From positions 4,898,001 through 4,962,000 of the forward strand of contig NZ_JAZHSD010000001.1 of assembly GCF_036924745.1 (NCBI RefSeq): 64,000 bases of DNA. Reading direction: 5' to 3'. A program made the translations under genes and the position numbers. The notes beneath the pieces were generated by a model. The model did not search any database and had not been told where the DNA came from. It worked only from the letters and a program-made list of their open reading frames with translations. Positions 8,776 through 18,120 of the stretch are shown here, one piece after another (within the stretch, counting starts at the first letter, position 1; every line of letters begins with the position of its first letter). The stretch is from Bradyrhizobium sp. AZCC 1693 (lineage in GTDB: Bacteria; Pseudomonadota; Alphaproteobacteria; Rhizobiales; Xanthobacteraceae).

Positions 8776-9114
8776 ATGAAAATTGTTATGGCGATCATCA
8801 AGCCATTCAAGCTCGAAGAAGTCCGTGACGCCCTGACCGCCATCGGCGTTCACGGCCTCACGGTGACGGAAGTCAAAGGCTACGGCCGGCAGAAGGGCCA
8901 CACTGAAATTTACCGCGGCGCCGAATACGCCGTGAGCTTCCTGCCCAAGATCAAGATCGAGGTCGCTGTTGCCTCCGATCAGGTCGACAAGACCATCGAC
9001 GCCATCACGTCAGCCGCCAAGACCGGCCAGATCGGCGACGGCAAGATCTTCGTCATCAACCTCGACCATGCGGTTCGCATCCGCACCGGTGAGGCGGATG
9101 CCGCGGCCCTCTGA
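8776..9114 (+). CDS. glnK: Nitrogen regulatory protein PII (second copy)
   Basis: 112 residues, paralogue of the 6729-7067 protein, with the same T-loop ([12 protein letters not shown]), B-loop ([11 protein letters not shown]) and C-loop (RIRTGE). It differs mainly around residues 60-85 (KIKIEVAVASDQVDKTIDAI). It heads the second glnK-amtB pair, 38 bases before amtB2, and has a sigma-54-type promoter upstream. The paired copies suggest that each PII is dedicated to the channel next to it, as proposed for Rhodopseudomonas GlnK1/GlnK2; that is inference. Confidence 0.96.
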   Translation: MKIVMAIIKPFKLEEVRDALTAIGVHGLTVTEVKGYGRQKGHTEIYRGAEYAVSFLPKIKIEVAVASDQVDKTIDAITSAAKTGQIGDGKIFVINLDHAVRIRTGEADAAAL

Positions 9115-9152
9115 TTTCGCGCTCAAACCTTACCACTCAGGAGTAAAACCAA

Positions 9153-10601
9153 ATGACGTTTAAACGTCCCTATAGCGCGGGACTGACGGCCCTCGCAGTC
9201 GGCCTGTTCGCCGCGACCGCGGCCTACGCCGAACCAACCGTCAACAAGGGCGACAACGCCTGGATGCTGACTTCGACAGTGCTGGTGCTGTTGATGACCA
9301 TCCCCGGCCTGGCGCTGTTCTATGGCGGTCTCGTCCGTTCCAAGAACATGCTCTCGGTCCTGATGCAGGTTTTCTACACCGTCTGCATCGTCACCCTGCT
9401 CTGGGCGCTCTACGGCTACAGCCTCGCCTTCACCGGCGGTTCCGACTTCATCGGCGGCTTCTCCAAGGCCTTCATGATGGGCATCACCACCGATTCGAAG
9501 GCAGCGACCTTCTCGGTGGACGCCAACATCTCGGAACTGGTCTATGTCTGCTTCCAGATGACCTTTGCGGCAATCACCCCCGCCCTCATCGTCGGCGCCT
9601 TCGCCGAACGCATGAAGTTCTCGGCGATCGCGCTGTTCATCCCGCTCTGGGTCACGCTGATCTACTTCCCGATCGCACACATGGTCTGGTACTGGCCCGG
9701 TCCGGACATGATCCAGGATGCCGCCAAGGCGCTCGCCGCGGCTGCTGACGGTGCCGCCAAGACCGCGGCGCAGGCCAAGCTCGATGAGATCAACGCCGAC
9801 GCCGGCTGGATCTTCAAGAAGGGTGCGATCGACTTCGCCGGCGGCACCGTGGTGCACATCAACGCCGGTATCGCCGGTCTCGTCGGTGCGCTCCTGATCG
9901 GCAAGCGCGTTGGCTACGGCAAGGAGCTGATGGCCCCGCACTCGCTGACCATGACCATGATCGGCGCTTCGCTGCTCTGGGTCGGCTGGTTCGGCTTCAA
10001 TGCCGGATCGAACCTGGAAGCCTCCGGCGGCGCCGCGCTCGCCATGACCAACTCCTTCGTTGCGACCGCAGCGGCGGCGATGGCCTGGATGTTCGCGGAA
10101 TGGATCGTCAAGGGTCATCCTTCCGTGCTCGGCGCGTTGTCGGGTGCGGTGGCGGGCCTCGTGGCGGTCACGCCGGCAGCCGGCTATGCCGGCCCGATGG
10201 GCGCGATCGTGCTCGGCCTCGTGGTCGGTGTGGTCTGCCTGTTCTTCTGCACCGTGGTGAAGAACTCGCTCGGCTATGACGATTCGCTCGACGTGTTCGG
10301 CGTCCACTGCGTCGGCGGTATCATCGGCGCGCTCGGCACCGGCATCCTGGTGAATCCGGCGCTCGGTGGTGCTGGTATCATCGACTACACCGCCATTCCG
10401 CCGAAGGTCGCCGACTACGACTTCGCGGCGCAGATGGTCTCGCAAGCGTGGGGCGTCTGCACCACGCTGGTGTGGTCGGGCGTCGGTTCGGCGATCCTCT
10501 ACAAGGTGGTCGACGTGATCGTCGGTCTGCGCGTCAACGTCGAAACCGAGCGTGAAGGCCTCGACGTCACCGAGCACACCGAGCGCGCCTACAACATGTA
10601 A
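9153..10601 (+). CDS. amtB: Ammonium transporter (second copy)
   Basis: 482 residues, Amt family. An N-terminal signal-like helix ends AAYAEPT, followed by the typical start NKGDNAWMLTSTVLVLLMTIPGLALFYGG (core shown in part). Pore histidines: PIAHMVWYW and FGVHCVGGIIGALGTG. A roughly 40-residue Ala/Lys-rich segment (about residues 185-225, around AAKALAAAADGAAKTAAQAK) is inserted before KKGAIDFAGGTVVH and is absent from the first copy; by position it should be periplasmic. A ribosome site AGGAG precedes the ATG. The operon is closed by a strong terminator at 10706. Confidence 0.96.
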   Translation: MTFKRPYSAGLTALAVGLFAATAAYAEPTVNKGDNAWMLTSTVLVLLMTIPGLALFYGGLVRSKNMLSVLMQVFYTVCIVTLLWALYGYSLAFTGGSDFIGGFSKAFMMGITTDSKAATFSVDANISELVYVCFQMTFAAITPALIVGAFAERMKFSAIALFIPLWVTLIYFPIAHMVWYWPGPDMIQDAAKALAAAADGAAKTAAQAKLDEINADAGWIFKKGAIDFAGGTVVHINAGIAGLVGALLIGKRVGYGKELMAPHSLTMTMIGASLLWVGWFGFNAGSNLEASGGAALAMTNSFVATAAAAMAWMFAEWIVKGHPSVLGALSGAVAGLVAVTPAAGYAGPMGAIVLGLVVGVVCLFFCTVVKNSLGYDDSLDVFGVHCVGGIIGALGTGILVNPALGGAGIIDYTAIPPKVADYDFAAQMVSQAWGVCTTLVWSGVGSAILYKVVDVIVGLRVNVETEREGLDVTEHTERAYNM

Positions 10602-10626
10602 GTTCTCACGGGATGCGGTCCCCCAA

Positions 10627-10648
10627 GGGACAACGTAGTCGTTGTCCC
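10627..10648. repeat. Short perfect hairpin after second amtB
   Basis: GGGACAACG and CGTTGTCCC form a perfect nine-base stem around TAGT, 26 bases after the amtB2 stop and upstream of the intrinsic terminator. It probably shields the 3' end of the mRNA. Confidence 0.5.
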
Positions 10649-10705
10649 GGGGTCGCACCCACAACTCCGGTTCGGGCACATACCCGGCAATGCCCTGACC
10701 GTTGA

Positions 10706-10741
10706 GGGGCTCCAGCGCAAGTTGGAGCCCCTTTCTTTTTT
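10706..10741 (+). terminator. Rho-independent terminator of glnK2-amtB2
   Basis: Perfect nine-base stem GGGGCTCCA / TGGAGCCCC with an eight-base loop, followed directly by TTTCTTTTTT. It lies 105 bases after the amtB2 stop and is the clearest intrinsic terminator in the window. Confidence 0.93.
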
Positions 10742-10820
10742 GCTCGCCCGTCCCAGGAAAAAGATTGCCAAATCCGGCGCGAGCCGCCGAAATGGCGGTC
10801 AATAGAACCGGGAGGACGTC

Positions 10821-11228
10821 ATGAAACTCGAAGGCGGATGCTATTGCGGCAAGGTGCGCTATGAGGCGGGAGGCGAGCCGATGATGAAGGCGCAGTGCCA
10901 CTGCCGGGAATGCCAGTACATCACCGGCGGCTCCGCCAACGTCTTTCTGCTGATGCCGGCCGCCGGCTTCAAATACACCGGGCAAGCACCCAAGCAGTTC
11001 AAACGCAGCGACCTCGAACGACCCATGACGCGGGAATTCTGCCCCGAATGCGGCACCCATGTCGTCACGCGACCGCCGGGGATGCCGGCGATCGTGATCA
11101 AGGTCGGCACGCTCGACGATCCCACCCTGTTCGGCGAACCGCAGATGGCGATCTACACCGTCGACAAGCAGCCGTACCACCATATCCCGGAGGGCCTGCC
11201 GAGCTTTGAGCGGCTGCCGGCGCGGTAG
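10821..11228 (+). CDS. GFA family (glutathione-dependent formaldehyde-activating-like) protein
   Basis: 135 residues with the zinc-binding cysteines of the GFA/CENP-V fold: CYCGKVRY near residue 7, QCHCRECQ near 31, and FCPECGTHV near 73. The founding member, Gfa, was proposed to speed the joining of formaldehyde and glutathione, but most family members have no proven activity. It is a single gene after the amtB2 terminator, with a GGGAGGACGTC ribosome region. The substrate is unknown. Confidence 0.88.
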   Translation: MKLEGGCYCGKVRYEAGGEPMMKAQCHCRECQYITGGSANVFLLMPAAGFKYTGQAPKQFKRSDLERPMTREFCPECGTHVVTRPPGMPAIVIKVGTLDDPTLFGEPQMAIYTVDKQPYHHIPEGLPSFERLPAR

Positions 11229-11234
11229 CCTGCG

Positions 11235-11651
11235 CTACAAGCCTGTCTCGCTTTCCGGCGCGATCAACCTGACGGCCGGAAAGTAAGTTCGATAACGCCG
11301 CATATCGCGCGTCAGGAGGGGTAGCTGTTCGACGACTGCATGCGCGCCAATAAAGAAGTCCGGCAGCACACCGCTGCGGGTGCCACCCGCGTTGCGGTAC
11401 TGAACCGACGCCTTGCCGGCCAGGAACAGCGCCATCCGCGGTATCGGCGCAACGGCGATGCCGGCCTTCGCCAAAGCGGCTTCGAAATCTTCAATCATTG
11501 GAAAGCGAATCGACGTTTCCGCAAAGATAACGTCATTGATCAGCAACGGACCGCGGGCAGCCGCGTTCTCGAGCTGCGCAAGCGACCACTCCCACCATCC
11601 TGGAGTCTGCCCGAAAATATCCAGCAGGACGTTCGAATCCACCAGCGTCAC
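11235..11651 (-). CDS. PIN-domain ribonuclease, VapC-type toxin
   Basis: 138 residues. PIN-domain acidic residues are visible: Asp in TLVDSNVLLDIF at the N-terminus, Glu in NDVIFAETSIRF, and the acidic Asp of GVLPDFFIGAHAV followed by LLTRDMRRYRTYFP. VapC proteins cleave tRNA or rRNA as metal-dependent ribonucleases. The preceding gene, 3 bases away and on the same strand, encodes an AbrB-type antitoxin, which supports the toxin assignment. Target unknown. Confidence 0.88.
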   Translation of the reverse strand: MTLVDSNVLLDIFGQTPGWWEWSLAQLENAAARGPLLINDVIFAETSIRFPMIEDFEAALAKAGIAVAPIPRMALFLAGKASVQYRNAGGTRSGVLPDFFIGAHAVVEQLPLLTRDMRRYRTYFPAVRLIAPESETGL

Positions 11652-11654
11652 GGA

Positions 11655-11885
11655 CTAATCCCCGCGCGTGATCGCCATGATTTCGTCCGTGGAGAGACCT
11701 GGGCCGGCGATACCGACCAGCTTGGCAAAGCGGCTTGGTTCCCTCGTGCCGTCGGCCTTCTCGATCACGATACTCCCGTCGGTCGCAAGCCGGAATTCAA
11801 CCCGGCTTCCGGGCACGATCCCCAGGCGATCACGAACCGGCTTAGGGATCGTCACCTGACCCTTGCTCGTAACCGTCGTTGCCAT
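11655..11885 (-). CDS. AbrB/SpoVT-type antitoxin (VapB-like)
   Basis: 76 residues. The N-terminus TTVTSKGQVTIPKPVRDRLG is a classic swapped-hairpin AbrB DNA-binding domain. The C-terminus, AKLVGIAGPGLSTDEIMAITRGD in type, is expected to wrap around and block the PIN toxin. The ATG at 11885 has a GAGG ribosome site six bases upstream; a GTG at 11897 is possible but less likely. The stop lies just before the vapC start, so the pair is co-transcribed. Repeats upstream suggest autoregulation. Confidence 0.88.
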   Translation of the reverse strand: MATTVTSKGQVTIPKPVRDRLGIVPGSRVEFRLATDGSIVIEKADGTREPSRFAKLVGIAGPGLSTDEIMAITRGD

Positions 11886-11901
11886 GGCAGGCCTCACAGC
11901 A

Positions 11902-11930
11902 GTAATACCAGCTTAGAATATGGTAATACC
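11902..11930. promoter_or_regulatory. Direct-repeat operator upstream of the toxin-antitoxin pair
   Basis: GTAATACC occurs at 11902-11909 and again at 11923-11930, 21 bases apart or two helical turns. The second is part of the near-palindrome GGTAATACC. Positioned 17 bases upstream of the antitoxin start, it is a good candidate for AbrB-type autorepression. Confidence 0.5.
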
Positions 11931-12057
11931 TCGCAAATTGTCCAGACCAGCCGATGGTTAATCGCGTCTTAACCTCGCCGTATCTATGGTGGTTTGATGT
12001 GTTTCCGGTCGGAGGTTTAGTCCCTCGGCCGCTTTTGAAAGTGCTGGCGTATCAGAC

Positions 12058-13284
12058 ATGGCAATGACCGCCTCTTCCGGCGTGGCGCAGGGCGCTGGCA
12101 GTGCAACCCCTGCCGGTCAGGCCGAGCGCTCGCCCTTTCTGCGGACGACCGAATTGTTGGCGCCGTATCAACCCGCTAAGCCGTTGATTACGCTTTCATT
12201 AGGTGAGCCGCAGCATCCGGTGCCTGGCTTTGTCGGACCGGTCCTCGCGAAGCACATCGCCGAATTCGGCCGCTATCCCCTCGCCAAGGGCATCGAGCCG
12301 TTCCGGCGGGCGGCCGCGAACTGGCTTTCCACCCGGTTCCAGCTCCCCCGCCCGGTCGATCCCGAGAGCGAAATCCTGGTGCTGAACGGCAGCCGCGAGG
12401 GGCTGTTTTTCGCGGCGATCACCGCCGCCCGTTATGTTGGTCCGCGCAAGGGCAGGCCCGCGATCCTGATGCCCAACCCGTTTTATCCCGCCTATGGCGC
12501 GGGCGCCCGCGCCGCCGGTTGCGAACTGATCTACCTGCCGACCACGCTCGCCAACGGATTTTTGCCGGATCTCGATGCGCTCGATGACGCAACGCTGGCC
12601 CGAACCGTGGCGATGTTCATCGCCTCGCCCGCCAACCCGCAAGGCGCCGTCGCCTCGCGCGACTACTTCATCCGCTTGAAGAAGCTCGCCGACCGGCACG
12701 GCTTCATGATCCTGAGCGACGAGTGCTATTCGGAAATCTACACCAGGCAGGCGCCGGGCAGCGCGCTGGAATGCGCCGGTCCCGACTTCACCAACGTCGT
12801 AGCGTTCCAGTCGCTGTCGAAGCGCTCGAACCTGCCCGGCATGCGGGTCGGCTTTGCCGCCGGGGACCGAAAGTTTCTCGCGGCCTTTCACGAATTGCGC
12901 AATGTCGCGGCACCCCAGGTGCCGGTGCCGCTGCAGCACGTTGCGGTCGCTGCCTATAGCGACGAAGCGCACGTCGAAGAGAACCGCAGGCTTTACCGCA
13001 TCAAGTTCGACCTCGCCGACCAGATTCTCGGCAGCCGCTACGGCTATGTCCGGCCCGCCGGCGGCTTCTGCGTCTGGCTCGACGTCTCGAAACTCGGCGG
13101 CGACGAGGCTGTGGCGGTGAAACTTTATCGCGATGCGGGGGTCCGCGTGATCCCCGGAAGTTATCTGTCGCGGCTGCAGAGCGACGGCTTCAATCCCGGC
13201 GCAGGCTACATCCGTCTCGCGCTGGTCTCCGACAGTGAATCAACGGCCGAGGCTTTGCATCGGCTTGTCGAAATTCTGGATTAA
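12058..13284 (+). CDS. PLP-dependent aminotransferase, DapC-like
   Basis: 408 residues, fold type I aminotransferase. Motifs: LSLGEPQHPVP near residue 46, LNGSREGLFFAA, the cofactor-contact SPANPQGAV, the DECYSEIY segment, and the Schiff-base lysine in FQSLSKRSNLPGMRVGF (about Lys254). The N-terminal pattern (GEPQHPVPGFV, FGRYPLAKG) resembles N-succinyldiaminopimelate aminotransferases, so a role in lysine and diaminopimelate synthesis is likely, though not proven. It lies 12 bases before ftsK. Confidence 0.85.
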   Translation: MAMTASSGVAQGAGSATPAGQAERSPFLRTTELLAPYQPAKPLITLSLGEPQHPVPGFVGPVLAKHIAEFGRYPLAKGIEPFRRAAANWLSTRFQLPRPVDPESEILVLNGSREGLFFAAITAARYVGPRKGRPAILMPNPFYPAYGAGARAAGCELIYLPTTLANGFLPDLDALDDATLARTVAMFIASPANPQGAVASRDYFIRLKKLADRHGFMILSDECYSEIYTRQAPGSALECAGPDFTNVVAFQSLSKRSNLPGMRVGFAAGDRKFLAAFHELRNVAAPQVPVPLQHVAVAAYSDEAHVEENRRLYRIKFDLADQILGSRYGYVRPAGGFCVWLDVSKLGGDEAVAVKLYRDAGVRVIPGSYLSRLQSDGFNPGAGYIRLALVSDSESTAEALHRLVEILD

Positions 13285-13296
13285 TCGCAGGGCCCC

Positions 13297-15738
13297 ATGA
13301 GCATGCCAGCGATCGAACGTGTCATTCCCCTGGTCGGCCATCTGCCGGTCTCGATCCGCGACGCCCTCGCGCGGCGCCTGCGCGAACTCGCAGGCCTTTG
13401 TCTGATCGCGCTATCCGGCGTGGCGGCGGCGGCTTTGATGACGTGGTCGGTACAGGACCCGAGCCTGAGCCACGCGACATCGCGTCCGATCCGCAACGTT
13501 CTTGGCTATCCCGGCGCGATCGGCGCCGATCTCCTGATGCAGATCCTCGGCCTCGGCGCGATCATGCTGATCCTCCCCGTTGCGGTGTGGGGCTGGCGCA
13601 TGCTGACCCATCGCACCTTCGACCGCGAAGCGCTCCGCCTTGGATGCTGGATTCTCTGCACCGTGATCGCGGCAGGCTTTGCAAGCTGCTGGCCGCATGG
13701 CGGCGCGTGGGCGCTGCCGACCGGCCTTGGCGGCGTCGTCGGCGATGCACTGGTGCGCGCGCCCGCCGTGGTGTTCGGTCCGGCCGGCTTCACCTATCGT
13801 CTCGTGCTCGGCATCATCCTGTTCGCGGCGATGTGCACGGCCTTCCTGTTTGCCAGCGGCTGGGGCTCGCGCCCGAGAGATGAAGAGCTGACGCCGATCG
13901 AGGACGATGACACGCCCTTCGAGGAAGAAGCAGATCGCAGTTCGGTTTCGCTCGGATGGGTGTATCACGCGCTGATGAGCGCAAAGGCGCGGCTCGGTTG
14001 GCTGATGAGCGCGGCCTACCGATCGCTGGTGTCGAGTTCGCCGCCGCCTCGCACGGCCTCGTTCGAACGTCAGGAACCGAGCCTCCGCGGCCGCGCCGCG
14101 CCGGCACTGGCCCCGCGGGACGAAGAATTCGAGGACGAGGAAGAAGAGGAAGACGAGGACGAGGAAGTCCCGGCCGCCCGCGCTCCGCGCAAGAAGGCTG
14201 CGCCGCGCGCGGCGGCGCGTAAATCCGATAAATTCGAACTGCCATCGGTCTCGGTGCTGACGGCGCCCAAGGCGTCGGACCGGCAGCCGCTCAGCAAGGC
14301 CGAACTGGAGGCCAATTCACGCGCGCTGGAAGGCGTGCTCGGCGATTTCGGCGTCCGCGGCGAGATCGTCAAGGCCAATCCCGGCCCGGTCGTGACGCTC
14401 TACGAACTCGAACCGGCGCCCGGCATCAAATCCTCGCGCGTGATCGGCCTTGCCGACGATATCGCCCGCTCGATGAGCGCGCTTTCGGCGCGCGTCGCCG
14501 TGGTGGCCGGCCGCAACGCCATCGGCATCGAACTGCCGAATGCGCATCGCGAAAAGGTTTACCTGCGCGAATTGCTGACCACGAAGGACGAGTCGCACGC
14601 GAAGCTGCCGCTCTGCCTCGGCAAGAATATCGGCGGCGAATCCATCATCATCGATCTGGCGCGCACGCCGCATATGCTGATCGCCGGCACCACCGGCTCC
14701 GGCAAATCGGTCGCGATCAACACCATGATTCTGAGCCTGGTCTACCGCTTGCGGCCGGATCAGTGCCGATTGATCATGGTCGATCCCAAAATGCTCGAAC
14801 TCTCCGTCTATGACGGCATCCCGCATCTGCTGACGCCTGTTGTGACCGACCCGAAAAAGGCGGTGGTGGCGCTGAAATGGGCCGTGCGCGAGATGGAAGA
14901 GCGCTACAAGAAAATGGCCAAGCTCGGTGTGCGCAACATCGACGGCTACAACCAGCGCCTCGTCGAAGCCAAGGGCAAGGGCGAGGAGTTGACGCGCACG
15001 GTGCATACCGGCTTCGACAAGGAAAGCGGCAAGGCGATCTACGAGGAAGAAAAGCTCGATCTCGAACCATTGCCCTATATCGTAATCATCGTCGACGAAA
15101 TGGCTGACCTGATGATGGTGGCCGGCAAGGACATCGAAGGCGCGGTGCAGCGTCTGGCACAGATGGCGCGTGCCGCCGGCCTGCACGTGATCCTCGCAAC
15201 CCAACGTCCGTCGGTCGACGTCATCACCGGCACCATCAAGGCGAACTTCCCGACCCGTATCTCGTTTCAGGTCACCTCGAAAATCGACAGCCGCACCATC
15301 CTCGGCGAAATGGGCGCCGAGCAACTGCTCGGCCAGGGCGACATGCTCTATATGGCCGGCGGCGGACGCATCAGCCGCGTGCATGGTCCGTTCGTCTCCG
15401 ACGAAGAAGTCGAGAAGGTGGTGCGTCACCTCAAGACGCAGGGTGCGCCGGAATATCTGGAAGCGGTCACCGCGGAAGAGCCGACCGACGAGGACGGCGC
15501 GGTGTTCGATTCCACGGGCATGGGCGGCGATGGCGGCGGCGACCTGTTCTCGCAGGCGGTTGCGATCGTCAAGCGCGACCGCAAGGCCTCGACCTCCTAC
15601 ATTCAACGCCGGCTGCAAATCGGCTATAACCGCGCCGCATCGTTGATGGAGCGGATGGAACTCGAAGGCATCGTCGGGCAGGCGAATCACGCCGGCAAGC
15701 GCGAAATTCTGGTCGCGGAGGAAGAGGGCGGATTCTAG
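13297..15738 (+). CDS. ftsK: DNA translocase FtsK
   Basis: 813 residues. Four N-terminal membrane helices (~30-190) anchor it at the septum. A linker with a strongly acidic run (~268-285) leads into basic [13 protein letters not shown]. The motor domain has Walker [13 protein letters not shown] (~465-474) and Walker [15 protein letters not shown]. The C-terminal winged-helix gamma domain (~745-805, [20 protein letters not shown]) reads KOPS sequences and contacts XerD. The protein pumps chromosome dimers towards dif during division. It probably shares a transcript with the aminotransferase upstream; lolA follows 125 bases later. Confidence 0.96.
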   Translation: MSMPAIERVIPLVGHLPVSIRDALARRLRELAGLCLIALSGVAAAALMTWSVQDPSLSHATSRPIRNVLGYPGAIGADLLMQILGLGAIMLILPVAVWGWRMLTHRTFDREALRLGCWILCTVIAAGFASCWPHGGAWALPTGLGGVVGDALVRAPAVVFGPAGFTYRLVLGIILFAAMCTAFLFASGWGSRPRDEELTPIEDDDTPFEEEADRSSVSLGWVYHALMSAKARLGWLMSAAYRSLVSSSPPPRTASFERQEPSLRGRAAPALAPRDEEFEDEEEEEDEDEEVPAARAPRKKAAPRAAARKSDKFELPSVSVLTAPKASDRQPLSKAELEANSRALEGVLGDFGVRGEIVKANPGPVVTLYELEPAPGIKSSRVIGLADDIARSMSALSARVAVVAGRNAIGIELPNAHREKVYLRELLTTKDESHAKLPLCLGKNIGGESIIIDLARTPHMLIAGTTGSGKSVAINTMILSLVYRLRPDQCRLIMVDPKMLELSVYDGIPHLLTPVVTDPKKAVVALKWAVREMEERYKKMAKLGVRNIDGYNQRLVEAKGKGEELTRTVHTGFDKESGKAIYEEEKLDLEPLPYIVIIVDEMADLMMVAGKDIEGAVQRLAQMARAAGLHVILATQRPSVDVITGTIKANFPTRISFQVTSKIDSRTILGEMGAEQLLGQGDMLYMAGGGRISRVHGPFVSDEEVEKVVRHLKTQGAPEYLEAVTAEEPTDEDGAVFDSTGMGGDGGGDLFSQAVAIVKRDRKASTSYIQRRLQIGYNRAASLMERMELEGIVGQANHAGKREILVAEEEGGF

Positions 15739-15863
15739 ATACAGGCGCCGAACGTGGATTCGGCGCAACGATTTTCACGGAAAAACGATATCTCCTTTGG
15801 TCGAAAGCACGATAAAATGGGCGGTAGCGGGATGCCTCGTTGAATAGAGATCCGAAATATCTG

Positions 15864-16670
15864 ATGACACAACAACCCACCCATCGCGGGCTGCGCTCCG
15901 GACTGGCCCTTTTGATCGCCACATCCATCGCAGGCTTCGCGACGCCGGCGCTCTCGCAGACCGTGCCGGTTCCGAAGCCCGCGCCCAAAGGCCGCGACGG
16001 CAGCGTGCAGATGAGCGCGCAGGAGAAGGGACCGACGACCACCGGCGCCACCCAGACGCCGCCCAACCCGGTGATTCCCAACCCGAACCGCAACGTCCCG
16101 GCCAATATTTTTGCAACCTTCGACGCCAACCAGAAGGCGCAGGCTGCCCGGGTCAGTTCCTATCTGTCCTCGCTGCAGACGCTGGTCGGAAATTTCGTCC
16201 AGGTCGGCCCTGACGGCAGCAAGACCAAGGGCGATTTCTACATCCAGAAGCCGGGCAAGGTGCGTTTCGAGTACGATGCGCCCAGTCCGATCGCGATCAT
16301 CGCCGACGGCTCGTCGCTGGCGGTACGGGATACGAAGCTTGCGACCCAGGACATCTATCCGCTGTCGCAAACGCCGCTGCGCTTCCTGCTGTCGGACCGG
16401 ATCGATCTGTTGAAGGACACCAATGTCGTCAACGTCACGGCCGATGACATCTACATCAGCGTCACCATCGAGGAGAAGCAGGCCCTGATCGGCACCAGCC
16501 GGCTGATGCTGATGGTCGGCACCAAGGATGGCCAGCTCAAGCAATGGACGGTGACCGACCCGCAGGGATACGACACCACGATTGCGGTCTACAATCTGGA
16601 CTCGACAAAGAAGGTCGACCCCGGCCTCTTCAAGATCGACTTCACCAACTACATGACCCCTGCGAATTAG
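15864..16670 (+). CDS. lolA: Outer-membrane lipoprotein carrier LolA
   Basis: About 268 residues. An N-terminal signal peptide ends TPALSQ, followed by a Pro/Thr-rich stretch of some 60 residues that is longer than in enteric LolA. Then comes the LolA fold: ARVSSYLSSLQTLVGNFVQV, KPGKVRFEYDAPSP, IIADGSSLAVRD, TPLRFLLSD and the C-terminal YDTTIAVYNLD. It ferries lipoproteins across the periplasm to the outer membrane. The ATG at 15864 is preferred; a TTG at 15840 in the same frame is an alternative. It follows ftsK, as in many proteobacteria. Confidence 0.92.
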   Translation: MTQQPTHRGLRSGLALLIATSIAGFATPALSQTVPVPKPAPKGRDGSVQMSAQEKGPTTTGATQTPPNPVIPNPNRNVPANIFATFDANQKAQAARVSSYLSSLQTLVGNFVQVGPDGSKTKGDFYIQKPGKVRFEYDAPSPIAIIADGSSLAVRDTKLATQDIYPLSQTPLRFLLSDRIDLLKDTNVVNVTADDIYISVTIEEKQALIGTSRLMLMVGTKDGQLKQWTVTDPQGYDTTIAVYNLDSTKKVDPGLFKIDFTNYMTPAN

Positions 16671-16734
16671 AGCGTTTTCGAGCGAAGTGGGTCCCGGTTC
16701 GCGTGAAGAAAACGCGTCAAAACAAAAAGCTCTG
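16671..16734. repeat. Dispersed repeat of the AGCGTTTTCGAGCGAAGTGG type
   Basis: Begins right after the lolA stop with AGCGTTTTCGAGCGAAGTGG and ends near CAAAACAAAAAGCTCTGA. Internal pairing of GCGTTTTC with GAAAACGC gives a hairpin. I recognise this string from many intergenic regions of Bradyrhizobium and relatives. The position suggests it doubles as a 3'-end structure for lolA. Confidence 0.7.
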
Positions 16735-16809
16735 AACCGCGCGCCTTCGCCATTCTTTCTGTGGAGAGGCGGAAATCCGTGCCGGGAACCGTGGTAAGAC
16801 ACGGCCCTC

Positions 16810-17625
16810 ATGCGGTTTTCCCTGACAACGTGGAATATCAATTCGGTGCGCCTTCGCATCGACATCGTCGCCAAGTTCCTCAAATCGGCGCGGCCGGACG
16901 TGCTGTGCCTGCAAGAAACCAAATGCATCGACGACGCTTTCCCGCTGAAGCGATTCAAGCGTCTCGGCTATGAGCATGTCGCGCTGAACGGGCAGAAGGG
17001 CTATCACGGCGTCGCCATCATCTCGAAACTGCCGTTCGAGGCCACCGATATCAGAACCTTCTGCGACAAGATCGATTCGCGTCACATCTCGGTGGCGTTC
17101 GGCGAGAAGGCGCAGCTCGCAAAGCCGCTGGTGCTGCATAATTTCTACGTACCGGCCGGCGGCGACATTCCCGATCCCGCGCTCAATCCGAAGTTCGATC
17201 ACAAGCTGAAATTTCTCGACGAGATGAAGGCGTGCGAACCGCTGCATCCGCGCGGCGACGACCGGCATATCCTGGTCGGCGACCTCAACGTCGCGCCGCA
17301 TGAGAATGACGTGTGGTCGCACAAGCAGCTTTTGAAGGTCGTCTCGCACACGCCGATCGAATGCGAGAAGCTCTTGGCGGCGCAGGCCCATGGCGAATGG
17401 TTCGACGTCGCGCGCGAGCGGATCCCGCTTTCGGAAAAGGTCTATACGTGGTGGAGCTACCGCGCCGCCGACTGGACGGTGGGCGACCGTGGCCGGCGAC
17501 TCGACCACATCTGGGTTTCGCGCGCGTTGAAAGATGGTGTTAGCGATTTCAAGATCACCCGCGACGCCCGCGGCTGGGAGCGCCCGTCCGACCACGTGCC
17601 GGTAACGGTGACGCTGGAAGCGTAG
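16810..17625 (+). CDS. xthA: Exodeoxyribonuclease III
   Basis: 271 residues, exonuclease III/AP endonuclease family. Active-site motifs are in order: TTWNINSVRLR at the N-terminus, LCLQETKCIDD (metal-binding Glu), YHGVAIISK, LVGDLNVAPHENDVW (Asp-x-Asn), and the C-terminal GRRLDHIWVS and SDHVPVTVTLE with the catalytic Asp-His. It cuts abasic sites and trims 3' blocking groups in base-excision repair. The start codon directly precedes the conserved RFSLTTWN strand. Confidence 0.95.
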   Translation: MRFSLTTWNINSVRLRIDIVAKFLKSARPDVLCLQETKCIDDAFPLKRFKRLGYEHVALNGQKGYHGVAIISKLPFEATDIRTFCDKIDSRHISVAFGEKAQLAKPLVLHNFYVPAGGDIPDPALNPKFDHKLKFLDEMKACEPLHPRGDDRHILVGDLNVAPHENDVWSHKQLLKVVSHTPIECEKLLAAQAHGEWFDVARERIPLSEKVYTWWSYRAADWTVGDRGRRLDHIWVSRALKDGVSDFKITRDARGWERPSDHVPVTVTLEA

Positions 17626-17628
17626 CGA

Positions 17629-18069
17629 TCAGATGCTCAGCTTGGCGCCCGCCATCAAAATATCGCTGGCGAGCTGGCTGGTGCGGGTGGCGAGTTCGTC
17701 GCGCAGGCGGCGCGCCGCGCCGGGGTCGCTTTCGAGCACGCGTTGAAACAGGCTGCGCGCGACCCGGATGACGGAGGAATGATCAAGCGCGACTGCGCTC
17801 GACGGCCGCTTCATCGCGACGATCAGCGCCAATTCGCCGATCAGGGAGCCGGGGCCCGCGACGACTTCGGCGCCGCCGTCCTCGACGCGAAACGAACCGC
17901 GCTGAACGATATAGCCGGCATCCGCCTCGTCGCCGGCGTTGAACAGATAATCGCCGGGCGAGAAATTGCGCTGCTCCGAGCCGATCGCCAGCATGCGCAG
18001 AGCCGCCGTTCCCAACAGGCGTAATGTCGGGACCCGCTCGAGCAGGGCTACATCATCTTCGATCGACAT
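17629..18069 (-). CDS. Cyclic-nucleotide-binding domain protein
   Basis: 146 residues, almost all one cNMP-binding beta-barrel: FSPGDYLFNAGDEADAGYIVQRGSFRVE near the middle and the phosphate-binding cassette PGSLIGELALI. The cassette continues KRPSSAVAL where canonical binders have RxA(T/S), so the contact arginine is plausible but shifted. No DNA-binding or enzymatic domain follows. It lies 51 bases downstream of the CenR-like response regulator on the same strand and may be co-transcribed. Its role is unknown. Confidence 0.85.
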   Translation of the reverse strand: MSIEDDVALLERVPTLRLLGTAALRMLAIGSEQRNFSPGDYLFNAGDEADAGYIVQRGSFRVEDGGAEVVAGPGSLIGELALIVAMKRPSSAVALDHSSVIRVARSLFQRVLESDPGAARRLRDELATRTSQLASDILMAGAKLSI

Positions 18070-18120
18070 GGACCCGTGACTGGGATGCGCGAAAATTACG
18101 GATCGTGGCTGCGAATCGTA

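Noticed and set aside
9123..11183. 686-codon open frame antisense to amtB2 and the GFA gene
   Set aside because: Composition is Arg/His/Asp-rich with no fold-like pattern. It is the mirror of GC-rich codons; the sense genes are certain.
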